Part shown: positions 47,023 to 55,847 of the stretch, in pieces | Numbering within the stretch: the first letter of the stretch is position 1 | Layout: each line of letters opens with the position of its first letter | Assembly (NCBI RefSeq): GCF_034479555.1 | Contig: NZ_CP140151.1 | Location: 434,001 to 498,000 of the forward strand | DNA: 64,000 nucleotides | Direction: 5' to 3' | Source of the DNA: Chromohalobacter canadensis | GTDB lineage: Bacteria > Pseudomonadota > Gammaproteobacteria > Pseudomonadales > Halomonadaceae | Program-made: the position numbers and the translations under genes | The notes under the pieces: model-generated | Database searches by the model: none | What the model saw: only the letters and a program-made list of their open reading frames with translations | Told to the model about the DNA's origin: nothing

Positions 47023-47610
47023 TTACGCGCGGCGTTTCAGAAAGTTGGCCAGAAGCTCGTGGCCCTGACGGGTCATGATCGATTCGGGATGGAACTGCAC
47101 GCCCTCGATATCCAGCGTCTTGTGGCGCATGCCCATGATCAGACCGGGCGTGACATCATCGGCCACGACGCGTGCCGAGACCTCGAGACACTCCGGCAGC
47201 CCCTGTTCGGCCACCACCAACGAGTGATAGCGCGTCACCTCGAGCGGGTTGGCCAAGCCGTCGAACACGCCACGACCATCGTGCTCCACCCGCGAGGTCT
47301 TGCCATGCATGACCTGCGGTGCCCGCACCACCTCGCCGCCGAAGACCTGGCCAATGGCCTGATGTCCCAGACAGATGCCCAGGATCGGCAACTTGCCGGC
47401 GAAATGGCGCACGGCCTCGAGCGAAATACCCGCCTCATTGGGCGTGCACGGCCCCGGCGAGATCACCAGGTGACTCGGCGCAAGGCGTTCGATCTCCTCC
47501 AGGGTGATAGCGTCGTTGCGGTAGGTAACGACCTCGGCCCCCAGCTCCGCCAGATACTGCACGACGTTGTAGGTAAAGCTGTCGTAATTGTCGATCATCA
47601 GCACGGACAT
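47023..47610 (-). CDS. trpG: Anthranilate synthase glutamine amidotransferase subunit
   Basis: TrpG supplies ammonia from glutamine to TrpE. 195 residues, with [20 protein letters not shown], the oxyanion loop [12 protein letters not shown], the nucleophile elbow [17 protein letters not shown] and the His/Glu pair in [10 protein letters not shown]. It leads the trpGDC operon and is separated from trpE by about 1.3 kb of other genes. A palindrome (47665-47683) lies upstream. Confidence 0.97.
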   Translation of the reverse strand: MSVLMIDNYDSFTYNVVQYLAELGAEVVTYRNDAITLEEIERLAPSHLVISPGPCTPNEAGISLEAVRHFAGKLPILGICLGHQAIGQVFGGEVVRAPQVMHGKTSRVEHDGRGVFDGLANPLEVTRYHSLVVAEQGLPECLEVSARVVADDVTPGLIMGMRHKTLDIEGVQFHPESIMTRQGHELLANFLKRRA

Positions 47611-47664
47611 GGTGATAAAGTCCTGTTTCTCATTAAGTTCTTTGGCATGAGCTCTTGATAACGC

Positions 47665-47683
47665 AGATTGTTACTCACAATCT
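47665..47683. promoter_or_regulatory. 19-base palindrome upstream of trpGDC
   Basis: AGATTGT-TACTC-ACAATCT is a perfect 7-5-7 inverted repeat, 55 to 73 bases before the trpG start. It has operator-like symmetry and could overlap the trpG promoter. It does not match the E. coli TrpR operator. The regulator is unknown. Confidence 0.5.
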
Positions 47684-47736
47684 TACCCGAGTCGGCCTCT
47701 CTAGGTATGCCAGCCGTGCAGGGAGCGATAGACACA

Positions 47737-47763
47737 AAAATGCCGCCCTGACGGCGGCATTTT
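47737..47763. terminator. Bidirectional terminator upstream of trpG
   Basis: AAAATGCCGCC (47737-47747) pairs with GGCGGCATTTT (47753-47763) over a five-base loop, with T-runs on both strands. It would insulate trpGDC from the genes on its upstream side. Confidence 0.8.
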
Positions 47764-48104
47764 GTTCAGTCGCAAGCGTGCCGCCCCTCGCTCAGGAGCG
47801 CCACCACTTCATGGGACCGAATGTCAGATCTAGTATATTCATAGCCTTAATACTGCTCGCGCGTCACGGGCCATGTCAAGCGCTCGCAGCCACGCTCGAC
47901 GTCTGAAAACGCCAGATCGAAGCCACGTCCTTTCCACTACCACACGAACCTCTGTCTATCACACCTACTCACCCGCCGGCACGCACATTCCCGTGCGCGG
48001 AATGATCTTCCAGCAGGAACATCGCTGTAGACAGCTGGTCACAAGACCGTCCCTACGTGCTTCATATGTAGGAGACCGCTCTTTACTGACATGGATACGA
48101 TTGT

Positions 48105-48557
48105 ATGGATACACGTTTTAAAAGCTTTGCCCTCGCCGGTTTGCTCGGCCTCATATCTATTGGGCAGGCGCAGGCTTTTTCTCTCGACAGCATGAAAGAT
48201 GAGGCAGCAGACATGATGTCCGGCGATGGAGGGGGAGGCAATGGAAGCGCCAGCCTGTTGAGCACGCTATCCAGCGGCTCCTTCAATCCCGGAAGCCTTA
48301 CCAATCTCACGGGCGTAATCAGCTATTGCCAAGATAACGGCTATCTCGGCAGTACTGCCGATATCGCGAAGGACCAGGTCATGGAGCAGTTGGGTGTAAA
48401 TTCCGAACCCACCGATGACAGCGACTACCAGCAAGGCTTGAGCGGTATCCTTCAGGGCGAGGATCAGGAATTCAATCTGACATCCCTCGGCGACAAGGTC
48501 GGCGAGAAAGCCTGCGGGATGGTTGCCGATCAGGCCACGTCTTTTGTTGGAGGCTAA
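48105..48557 (+). CDS. DUF2501 (YjjA-like) periplasmic protein
   Basis: The 150-residue protein has a signal peptide ending at AQA, then a Gly/Ser-rich stretch (MMSGDGGGGNGSASLLSTLS), and the DUF2501 core LTGVISYCQDNGYLGSTADI with KDQVMEQLG, and a second cysteine in GEKACGMVADQA. E. coli YjjA belongs to this family; function unknown. It lies on + between trpG and trpE, which are on the other strand. Confidence 0.85.
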   Translation: MDTRFKSFALAGLLGLISIGQAQAFSLDSMKDEAADMMSGDGGGGNGSASLLSTLSSGSFNPGSLTNLTGVISYCQDNGYLGSTADIAKDQVMEQLGVNSEPTDDSDYQQGLSGILQGEDQEFNLTSLGDKVGEKACGMVADQATSFVGG

Positions 48558-48706
48558 CGCCCCCAAACGGCCCTACTATTGATGCCACTGCGCGTAAAAC
48601 GTGCCGTGCCGAGCATTGACGGCACGGTCACGACTGGCACTTGATCTCGCCGCGCGACGACGCCATGTCTATGCTTAGAGGCATACCGTATCCGCAGGAG
48701 GCACCG

Positions 48707-48850
48707 ATGAAACGCATGATAGGCGCAGCCATTGCCAACTGGTTCCGTAAGCCCGAGAACCGCGAAAAGGCAAAGCAAACGGCCAAGCAGATGGCCGAAA
48801 AGTATCAGAACCGCCGCAAGAAATCGTCCAACGACTCGTCGTCTCGCTAG
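48707..48850 (+). CDS. Short basic protein (47 aa)
   Basis: The ATG at 48707 has GGAGG six bases upstream. The product starts MKRMIGAAIANWFRKPENRE and continues with a Lys/Gln-rich helix and a Ser/Asp tail. An amphipathic N-terminus and a positive charge suggest a membrane- or nucleic-acid-associated peptide. No family recognised; an ORF of this size behind a good ribosome site is likely translated. Confidence 0.6.
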   Translation: MKRMIGAAIANWFRKPENREKAKQTAKQMAEKYQNRRKKSSNDSSSR

Positions 48851-48921
48851 GCGTGTCTTGCACGGCGCTACGTCATCACGCAGCGCCGTCCTCCCCGCAT
48901 ACGTGTGGCCCTAGAGCCACA

Positions 48922-50412
48922 TCAACCGAGATTGTCGAGGCCCCGCTCGGCCATCGCCACCGCGCGAAACAAAGCGCGGCCTTTATTGAGCGTTTCCTGC
49001 CATTCCTGCTCGGGTACCGAGTCGGCGACGATGCCCGCGCCCGCCTGCACATGCAGCTGGCCATCCTTGATGACCGCCGTGCGAATGGCAATGGCGGTAT
49101 CCATGTTGCCGTGCCAGGAAAGATAGCCGACCGCGCCGCCGTAGACGCCGCGCTTGACCGGCTCGAGCTCGTCGAGAATCTGTAAAGCGCGGAACTTGGG
49201 CGCCCCGGAGAGCGTGCCGGCGGGGAAGGTGGCGCGCAGCACGTCGAGTGCCGACATCCCGGGCTTCAGCTTACCGGTCACGTGGGAGACGATATGCATG
49301 ACGTGTGAGTAACGCTCGATGGCCATGTTATCGGTGACCTCGACCGACCCAGTTTCACTGATGCGCCCGATGTCGTTGCGGCCCAGATCGATCAGCATCA
49401 AATGCTCGGCGATCTCCTTGGGGTCGGCAAGCAGTTCGGCCTCGAGCGCCTTGTCTTCTGCCTCGCTTTGGCCACGCACCCGCGTGCCCGCAATGGGACG
49501 CACCGTGACCTCGCCGTCTTCCAGACGCGTGAGGATTTCCGGAGACGACCCGACCACATGATGATCGTCCAGGTTGAAGAAGAACATGTAGGGCGACGGA
49601 TTGAGGCTACGTAGCGCGCGATACAGGTCCAACGGCGCTGCGCGATACGGGATCGTCATGCGTTGCGACGGCACGCACTGCATGACGTCGCCGGCCAACA
49701 CGTACTCCTTGATCTGCTCGACCGCGTCCTTGAAGCCGGCCTCGGTAAACCCGGAGGTAAAGTGCCCCTCCTCCACCGCCGGCCCGCCGGTGCCGGGGCT
49801 AACGGTGTTGAGCGTGGCGCTGCGCAGCTTCATTTCCAGCGCTTCGAGACGCTCCAAGGCCCGCGGATAGGCATCCGTCATGTCGGGGTCGGCATGCGTC
49901 CACAGCGTCAGACGTCCGGAAAGGTTATCGAAAACCACCAGCTCGTCGCAGACCATCAGCAGGATGTCCGGCACCCCGATGGGATCGGGCTTTTCCACGC
50001 CCCGCAGGCGCGGTTCGATATAACGGATAGTGTCATGACCGAAATACCCGACCAAACCGCCATCGAAACGGGGCTGGTCGTCGACCTGCGGCACCTTGAA
50101 GCGCGCCTGGAACTGCTCGATCCATGCCAGCGGGTCTTCGACCTCGGTGGCGCCGAGCACTTCGCCGTCAGCAATATGACGTACCACCTGGCCGCGCACT
50201 TCGATGCGCTCGCGACTCGGCAAGCCGATGATCGAATAGCGACCCCATTTCTCGCCGCCCTGCACTGATTCGAGCAGGAAGGTCCAGGGCGCATCGGCCA
50301 GCTTGAGATAGGTGGAGAGCGGCGTGTCGAGATCCGCAAGCACTTCGCGGGTCACGGGAATACGGTTATAGCCGGCCTGCGCCAGCTCGGTGAAGCGTTC
50401 GGGGGTCATCAT
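48922..50412 (-). CDS. trpE: Anthranilate synthase component I
   Basis: TrpE makes anthranilate from chorismate with TrpG. 496 residues from ATG 50412, which has AAAGGA nine bases upstream (ATG 50421 and 50409 are alternatives). Motifs: the tryptophan-feedback region [79 protein letters not shown] and [21 protein letters not shown] likely leader peptide gene precedes it. Confidence 0.97.
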   Translation of the reverse strand: MMTPERFTELAQAGYNRIPVTREVLADLDTPLSTYLKLADAPWTFLLESVQGGEKWGRYSIIGLPSRERIEVRGQVVRHIADGEVLGATEVEDPLAWIEQFQARFKVPQVDDQPRFDGGLVGYFGHDTIRYIEPRLRGVEKPDPIGVPDILLMVCDELVVFDNLSGRLTLWTHADPDMTDAYPRALERLEALEMKLRSATLNTVSPGTGGPAVEEGHFTSGFTEAGFKDAVEQIKEYVLAGDVMQCVPSQRMTIPYRAAPLDLYRALRSLNPSPYMFFFNLDDHHVVGSSPEILTRLEDGEVTVRPIAGTRVRGQSEAEDKALEAELLADPKEIAEHLMLIDLGRNDIGRISETGSVEVTDNMAIERYSHVMHIVSHVTGKLKPGMSALDVLRATFPAGTLSGAPKFRALQILDELEPVKRGVYGGAVGYLSWHGNMDTAIAIRTAVIKDGQLHVQAGAGIVADSVPEQEWQETLNKGRALFRAVAMAERGLDNLG

Positions 50413-50496
50413 GCCCTGCATTCCTTTGGTGAGAGTCTACGTCGTGACGAATTCGCACTTCCGCATGGGGCCGACACTCGGACGCGTCGGCGAGCA

Positions 50497-50568
50497 TCAC
50501 CATCGCCAGCGTTTGACTGCGCGCATCAACGCGTGGGCGCTACGGAATGAGGAGGCATCCAGATCCAT
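50497..50568 (-). CDS. trpL: Candidate trp leader peptide
   Basis: A 23-codon frame starts at ATG 50568 and ends ...AVKRWRW followed by TGA at 50497-50499, 84 bases before the trpE start. Two tryptophan codons in the last three codons before the stop is the hallmark of a Trp attenuation leader. The codon region lies in a hairpin (GGCGA/TCGCC), and a second hairpin GCCGAC/GTCGGC follows. No U-run is seen, so classical intrinsic attenuation is not proven. GGATAG lies about nine bases before the ATG, and TATAAC is a possible -10 box. Confidence 0.6.
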   Translation of the reverse strand: MDLDASSFRSAHALMRAVKRWRW

Positions 50569-50636
50569 GAAACGCTATCCGTTATAGCAGATGATTATCA
50601 AAGGCTTAGCGTAATAGACGCTAGCATCGAAAAACA

Positions 50637-51308
50637 CTAAACGAGTTCCCCCAGCGATTCAACCATGACATCCGGCTCGCTCGCGGACACCGGCTCGCCG
50701 TGATTATACCCATATGGCACCGCCAATGTACGAAAACCCGCTCGCCGACCGGCTTCCACGTCGTGCCGCGAATCTCCCACCATCAAACACGCGCTCGGCG
50801 CGACCTCAAGGCGCTCCGCCAGATGCAGCAGCGGGGCCGGATCGGGTTTCCTGGTGGACAAAGCATCGCCGCCCAGGGTCAGCGCAAAGTAATGCTCAAG
50901 GTCCAGACATGCCAGAATAGGAGCGATGAACGCTGTCGGCTTGTTGGTGATTAACCCCAATGCCACACCGCGCGCAGCAAGCGCTTCGAGCGCATCGCGA
51001 ACGCCAGGATACACCCGGGTGGCACGACACGGCGCCAGGCGGTAATGATGCAAAAAGATGTCATGCGCCCCATCGAGATTCCTATCCTGCGCACCAACGG
51101 CCTGCAAGGCACGCTCGACCAGCTTGCGCGAGCCGTTACCCACCCAGTCACGCGCCGCCGCCTCGCCAACCTCGGGCAGCGCCATGTCGCGAAGCGCACT
51201 ATCGACCGCCGCCGCTAGATCCGGCACGGAATCGATCAGGGTGCCGTCGAGATCGAAGACCACGAGCTGAATACCCTCAAGGGCGGGATGTATCGCGCGG
51301 GACGGCAT
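50637..51308 (-). CDS. gph: Phosphoglycolate phosphatase
   Basis: HAD-superfamily phosphatase removing 2-phosphoglycolate. 223 residues from ATG 51308, with AGGAG seven bases upstream; an in-frame extension of 18 codons is not family sequence. Motif I VVFDLDGTLIDSVPDLAAAV, motif II LGLITNKP, motif III lysine in RKPDPAPLLH and motif IV MVGDSRHDVEAGRRAG are present. It lies upstream of trpE on the same strand, an old gph-trpE linkage. Confidence 0.95.
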   Translation of the reverse strand: MPSRAIHPALEGIQLVVFDLDGTLIDSVPDLAAAVDSALRDMALPEVGEAAARDWVGNGSRKLVERALQAVGAQDRNLDGAHDIFLHHYRLAPCRATRVYPGVRDALEALAARGVALGLITNKPTAFIAPILACLDLEHYFALTLGGDALSTRKPDPAPLLHLAERLEVAPSACLMVGDSRHDVEAGRRAGFRTLAVPYGYNHGEPVSASEPDVMVESLGELV

Positions 51309-51571
51309 GATTGTCTCCTTGAACCAGAAAGCGCCTGCCATGATGCATGTAATATTACGCAAAAACGCAGTGGTGCGCCTGCCTCACGGTGTTCTTGGTA
51401 CGCGAACGGCGTTATTCTATACGCAGACGTCGCCGACACCAGGCGCCAGCGCCCATTCGTCACGACGCACAGCTCACTATCGTGCGTCTCGTGCCCTTGT
51501 CATTCCGCTGCGATGCCCGACCCTGGCGACCCTTTTTTCGAACCTTTTCCATGTTTTCTCCAGGAGTCAGT

Positions 51572-52870
51572 ATGTCCACACCCCGCATCGTGGTGGTCGG
51601 TGGCGGCGCCGGCGGCCTCGAACTGGTTACCCGCCTGGGACGCAAGCTCGGCAAGCGCCAACGCGCCGAGATCGTGCTCGTCGACCGCAACTCGACCCAT
51701 ATCTGGAAGCCCCTGCTGCACGAAGTAGCCACGGGCGTGCTCGACTCCAGCCTCGACGAAGTCTCCTATCAAGGCCATTCCAAGGCGCATGGCTACCGCT
51801 TCCAGCGCGGCACACTGAGCAATCTCGACCGTGACAACCGCACCATTACCCTGGCGCCGATCATCGACGACGACGGCGTCGTGATCCTCCCTGCCCGCAC
51901 GATCGAATACGATTATCTGGTCATGGCGCTGGGCAGTGTCTCCAACGACTTCGGCACCCCCGGCGTCGCCAAGCATAGCCACTTCATCGACAGCCCCGAG
52001 CAGGCCGAAAACTTCCGCCAGCACATGCTCAACACCTTCCTGCGTTACAGCGACCCTGAACGCCGAACCCACCCCAAGTTGAGTGTGGGACTCGTAGGGG
52101 CTGGCGCCACCGGGGTCGAACTCGCAGCGGAGTTGATCGGTGCTTCCAAGATGCTGCACAGCTACGGCTTCACCGCCATGGACAGCGGCAAGCTGGAGAT
52201 CCATCTGATCGAGGCGGCGCCACGCATTCTGCCAGCGCTACCCGAACGCATCAGCCAGGCCGTGCATAAGGAACTGGAAAAGCTCGGCGTGCAGATCCAC
52301 GTCGACACCCGCGTGACCTGCGCCGATGAACACGGCTTCATTACCGCCGACGAGACGCGCATCGCCACCGACCTGAACGTCTGGGCGGCGGGGATTCGCG
52401 CACCGGCATTTCTATCCGAACTGGGCCTTGCCACCGAGCGCAACCATCAGCTCAAGGTAAACCAGACCCTGCAGAGCCTCGACGACGAGCGCATCTTCGC
52501 CTTCGGTGATTGCGCCTCCTGTCCCCAGCCCGACGACACCCGCGTACCGCCGCGCGCTCAAGCGGCCCACCAGCAGGCCACCCTGCTGTATCACAACCTG
52601 CGCGCCGCCATGGACGACAAGCCCCTCAAACCCTTCGTGTTTCGCGACCGTGGCTCGCTTATCTCGCTGGCCCACTTCGAAGCCGTGGGCAGCCTGATGC
52701 GAGGCACTTCGGCACGCAGCCTGTTCATCGAGGGGCGCCTGGCCAAGCTGTTCTATGCCTCGCTCTATCGCATGCATCAGATGGCCATTCATGGCGTGGT
52801 CAAAACCAGCATGACCATCGTCGTCGATGGCCTCAATCGCTACCTGCGTCCACGCATGAAGTTGCACTAA
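51572..52870 (+). CDS. ndh: Type II NADH:quinone oxidoreductase
   Basis: NDH-2 feeds electrons from NADH to quinone without pumping protons. The ATG 51572 has CAGGAG upstream and gives 432 residues; the earlier frame is not family-like. Seen are the FAD dinucleotide fold IVVVGGGAGGLELVTRLG, the NADH fold VGLVGAGATGVELAAELIGA, IFAFGDCASCPQP for FAD, RAQAAHQQATLLYHNL for quinone, and a C-terminal amphipathic membrane-binding segment (YASLYRMHQMAIHGVVKTS). Confidence 0.95.
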   Translation: MSTPRIVVVGGGAGGLELVTRLGRKLGKRQRAEIVLVDRNSTHIWKPLLHEVATGVLDSSLDEVSYQGHSKAHGYRFQRGTLSNLDRDNRTITLAPIIDDDGVVILPARTIEYDYLVMALGSVSNDFGTPGVAKHSHFIDSPEQAENFRQHMLNTFLRYSDPERRTHPKLSVGLVGAGATGVELAAELIGASKMLHSYGFTAMDSGKLEIHLIEAAPRILPALPERISQAVHKELEKLGVQIHVDTRVTCADEHGFITADETRIATDLNVWAAGIRAPAFLSELGLATERNHQLKVNQTLQSLDDERIFAFGDCASCPQPDDTRVPPRAQAAHQQATLLYHNLRAAMDDKPLKPFVFRDRGSLISLAHFEAVGSLMRGTSARSLFIEGRLAKLFYASLYRMHQMAIHGVVKTSMTIVVDGLNRYLRPRMKLH

Positions 52871-52925
52871 TCTAGCCGGGCCACCATGATCGAGACACCG
52901 CACCGCTCGATCATGGAGCCCGTTC

Positions 52926-54575
52926 ATGCAACATTTTTTCAATGACGCCTCACGCGTCGTCGCCGACGTTCTCTACGCCACCGGCCACCTTGCTCCCTTG
53001 CGTATCGCCGAACCCCAAAGCGGCGTACGCATCCTGATTCGTCGCGACTGGGACCGCGACACGCGCGGCCAGCAACAAGTCGCAGTGCTATCCGGTGGCG
53101 GCGCAGGACACGAGCCCGCGCATGCCGGCTTCATCGGCGAGGGCATGCTGACCGGGGTGATTTCCGGCAGCCTGTTCGCCTCCCCCAGCATGGACGCCGT
53201 ACTCGCTGCCATTCGCGAAGTCTGCGGGTCGGCCGGCTGCTTACTGGTCGTCAAGAACTATACCGGGGACCGGCTCAACTTCGGATTGGCCGCCGAGCAG
53301 GCGCGTCGTGAAGGCCTCAAGGTCGCCATGGTCATCGTCGCCGACGATATCTCCCTGCCCGATACGCCACAGCCACGTGGCCTAGCCGGTACCGTGCTGA
53401 TCCACAAGATCGCTGGCTATCACGCGCAACAGCAAGACTCACTGGACGATATTCAAGCCCTTGCTCAACACGCATGCGAGCGTATGGCCTCGATGGGCAT
53501 GGCGCTCACGCCAGCCACCCTGCCGGGCCAAGCGCGTCCCGACCGAAGCCCGGAACTAGGGCTAGGTATCCACAACGAGCCGGGCGCCCAGCATATCGTG
53601 CCGGATAGCGCACGCGACGCCATGAGCCACGTCGTCACGCCCCTCACAGCCGCCCTAGATGAACGCGGCCACACCGACAGCTGGATCGCCCTGCTTAACA
53701 ACCTCGGCGGCTGTTCGACCCAGGAGATGGGCGTGCTTACCGGCAGCTTGATCGACCACCTGGGTGCGGCGCGCATGACTCAGCTCATCGGCCCCGCGCC
53801 TTTGATGACCTCGCTGGATATGCACGGTTTCTCGGTAACGCTGATGGCCGCCGACGCCACCATGCGTAAAGCCTTGCAGGCGCCTACCGATGCACCCGCC
53901 TGGCCCGGCGTCAGGAACGTGCGCCAGCCGGACACCTTCACACCCAACCTCGCCGCCCGCAACGGCGCACTGCAAGACAACGCACCCCAAGCGACGCACA
54001 TTGCGGCGGCGCTCACTCAGGTGCTCAGTGTTTTACGCGATGCACGTGACGATCTCGATGGGCTCGATGCCCAGAGCGGCGACGGCGATGCCGGCAGCAG
54101 CTTGGTGGAGGGCGCCGATGCCATCGAGCAGGCGTTGACGGCCGGCCGCCTGGATACCGCACACCCCGAGCGGTTATTCGCAGGCTTGGGGCAATGCCTG
54201 GCCACCGGGATGGGCGGCTCGAGCGGGGTACTGCTGTCAATCCTGTTTACTGCCACGGCGACTGCCCTCGAGCAACGCGGCCTGGTCGACAGTCTTTGGC
54301 AAGGGGTCGAGCGCATGCAGACTTATGGCGGCGCCCGGCTCGGCGACCGCACCCTGCTTGACGCCTTGATCCCCGCTCTTCAAACGCTACAAAAAGACGC
54401 CACGCTCACCGAAGCGGCCCAAGCAGCACGCCAGGGTGCCACGCATACGGCCACCCTCTCCCACGCCCGAGCCGGACGTGCCGCCTATGTACCCGACAGT
54501 GCATTGGAAGGCGTCGTCGACCCTGGCGCAGAAGCAGTCGCGCGGGTCTTCGAAACACTGGCCCGCTGCCTATAA
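52926..54575 (+). CDS. ATP-dependent dihydroxyacetone kinase, DhaK-DhaL fusion
   Basis: The 549-residue enzyme phosphorylates dihydroxyacetone. The DhaK part (residues 1-330) has SGGGAGHEPAHAGFIGEGML, VKNYTGDRLNFGLAAEQA and the covalent-substrate histidine in LGLGIHNEPGA. The DhaL part (about 350-549) has the Mg-ATP motif AQSGDGDAGSSLVEGA and GMGGSSGVLLSILFT. A single-chain form with both domains uses ATP rather than the PTS DhaM route; no dhaM gene is near. GGAG precedes the ATG. Confidence 0.95.
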   Translation: MQHFFNDASRVVADVLYATGHLAPLRIAEPQSGVRILIRRDWDRDTRGQQQVAVLSGGGAGHEPAHAGFIGEGMLTGVISGSLFASPSMDAVLAAIREVCGSAGCLLVVKNYTGDRLNFGLAAEQARREGLKVAMVIVADDISLPDTPQPRGLAGTVLIHKIAGYHAQQQDSLDDIQALAQHACERMASMGMALTPATLPGQARPDRSPELGLGIHNEPGAQHIVPDSARDAMSHVVTPLTAALDERGHTDSWIALLNNLGGCSTQEMGVLTGSLIDHLGAARMTQLIGPAPLMTSLDMHGFSVTLMAADATMRKALQAPTDAPAWPGVRNVRQPDTFTPNLAARNGALQDNAPQATHIAAALTQVLSVLRDARDDLDGLDAQSGDGDAGSSLVEGADAIEQALTAGRLDTAHPERLFAGLGQCLATGMGGSSGVLLSILFTATATALEQRGLVDSLWQGVERMQTYGGARLGDRTLLDALIPALQTLQKDATLTEAAQAARQGATHTATLSHARAGRAAYVPDSALEGVVDPGAEAVARVFETLARCL

Positions 54576-54582
54576 CGACGAC

Positions 54583-54882
54583 CTATGACGACGACGCCCC
54601 GCCCCCACGTGCCGCCAACCAGGCACGCTTGGCGGCGGGACTGAGCTTCTTGAGGGCGGCTTCTTGGCGCAATGCCTCGCCATGGCTGCCCACGTATTCC
54701 GAATGACGCAAGATCAACGGGCCTTTGCCGCGCAAGGCTCGTGCGCCGCGCTTGCCGTCGCGATGCTCGCGGAAACGCCGCGCCACATCGGTCGTCACCC
54801 CGGTATAAAGCGCCCCTGCCGACGTTTCGACCAGGTAGAGATACCAGGCCTGCGATCGTGCGGTACGCTCGTTATCGGCCAT
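54583..54882 (-). CDS. GIY-YIG nuclease-domain protein
   Basis: 99 residues forming a single GIY-YIG domain: WYLYLVETSAGALYTGVTTD, RRFREHRDGKRGARAL and the glutamate-bearing EALRQEAALKKLSPAAKRAW. Such short UPF0213-type proteins are common and their substrate is unknown. Only seven bases separate its stop from that of the dihydroxyacetone kinase (convergent). It ends 12 bases after rpe on the same strand. Confidence 0.92.
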   Translation of the reverse strand: MADNERTARSQAWYLYLVETSAGALYTGVTTDVARRFREHRDGKRGARALRGKGPLILRHSEYVGSHGEALRQEAALKKLSPAAKRAWLAARGGGASSS

Positions 54883-54894
54883 GAATCACCTGAC

Positions 54895-55581
54895 TCAACG
54901 CTGCGCCAAGGCGTCACGGAAGGTCCGCATGACGCTGTCATAACGGTGCGGGTCCGCCTCGTCACGTGCCTTGAAAATCGCCGACCCGGCGACGAAGGTG
55001 TCCGCACCAGCCCGCGCGATTTCAGCGATATTCTCGGCCTTGACGCCACCATCGACCTCCAGGCGGATATCGCGACCGCTGGCATCGATACGCTGGCGCA
55101 CCTCGCGCAGCTTATCGAGCGTGCCAGGAATGAAAGATTGGCCGCCGAAGCCGGGATTGACGCTCATCAGCAGCACCATGTCGAGCTTGTCCATGACGTA
55201 GTCGAGGTAATGCAGCGGCGTGGCGGGATTGAAGACCAGGCCAGCCTTGCAGCCACCATCGCGGATCAACTGCAAGGAGCGGTCGATGTGTTCGCTGGCC
55301 TCGGGGTGAAAGGTGATGTAACTCGCGCCTGCCTCGATGAAATCTCCGATCAGGCGATCCACCGGCTTGACCATCAAATGCGCATCGATGGGCGCGGTAA
55401 TGCCATGGTCACGCAGAGCCTTGCACACCATCGGACCGATGGTGAGGTTGGGAACGTAATGATTGTCCATGACATCGAAATGCACGATATCCGCGCCGGA
55501 TGCCAACACATCCTCCGTCTCCTGACCCAGACGAGCGAAATCGGCGGACAGAATCGAAGGCGCAATCTTGAAGTCGGGCAT
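54895..55581 (-). CDS. rpe: Ribulose-phosphate 3-epimerase
   Basis: Rpe interconverts ribulose 5-phosphate and xylulose 5-phosphate. 228 residues from ATG 55581, with [72 protein letters not shown] and [20 protein letters not shown]. No ribosome site of good quality precedes it. In relatives it is often next to gph and trpE; here about 3.6 kb intervene. Confidence 0.97.
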   Translation of the reverse strand: MPDFKIAPSILSADFARLGQETEDVLASGADIVHFDVMDNHYVPNLTIGPMVCKALRDHGITAPIDAHLMVKPVDRLIGDFIEAGASYITFHPEASEHIDRSLQLIRDGGCKAGLVFNPATPLHYLDYVMDKLDMVLLMSVNPGFGGQSFIPGTLDKLREVRQRIDASGRDIRLEVDGGVKAENIAEIARAGADTFVAGSAIFKARDEADPHRYDSVMRTFRDALAQR

Positions 55582-55706
55582 AAGCAATATAAGGTGCGTT
55601 CGGCTGGAAATGAGGGCTTCATTCTAGCGAATGCCAGGCGGAAAAACAGGCTCAGGAGTGAGCTCGATCAAAGCCGTCTTGCATATTCAGGCACGGTACC
55701 CGGTAT

Positions 55707-55726
55707 GCATTCGGACAACGGAATGC
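55707..55726. promoter_or_regulatory. Inverted repeat in the rpe/MFS divergent region
   Basis: GCATTC (55707-55712) and GAATGC (55721-55726) flank GGACAACG. A six-base dyad in the divergent intergenic region is compatible with a regulator site. It is short enough to arise by chance. Confidence 0.3.
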
Positions 55727-55847
55727 GCCTGTCCAGCATAGTTGCAGCGACTACCCCCTGAGGGTAGCGTAGAAATATTGGTTCGTTCTCCAAATGGCCC
55801 GCCGTCGCGCGGGATCCGCCTTGGGCCGTGACGGTCCCGGAGGTTCC

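Larger units (their letters stand above)
47611..48104. other. Intergenic region between trpG and the DUF2501 gene
   Basis: The 494 bases contain a palindrome near trpG, a strong hairpin at 47737-47763, and otherwise no supported gene. The stretch from 47770 to 48100 likely carries the promoter of the DUF2501 gene, but no clear -35/-10 pair was recognised. Confidence 0.5.
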
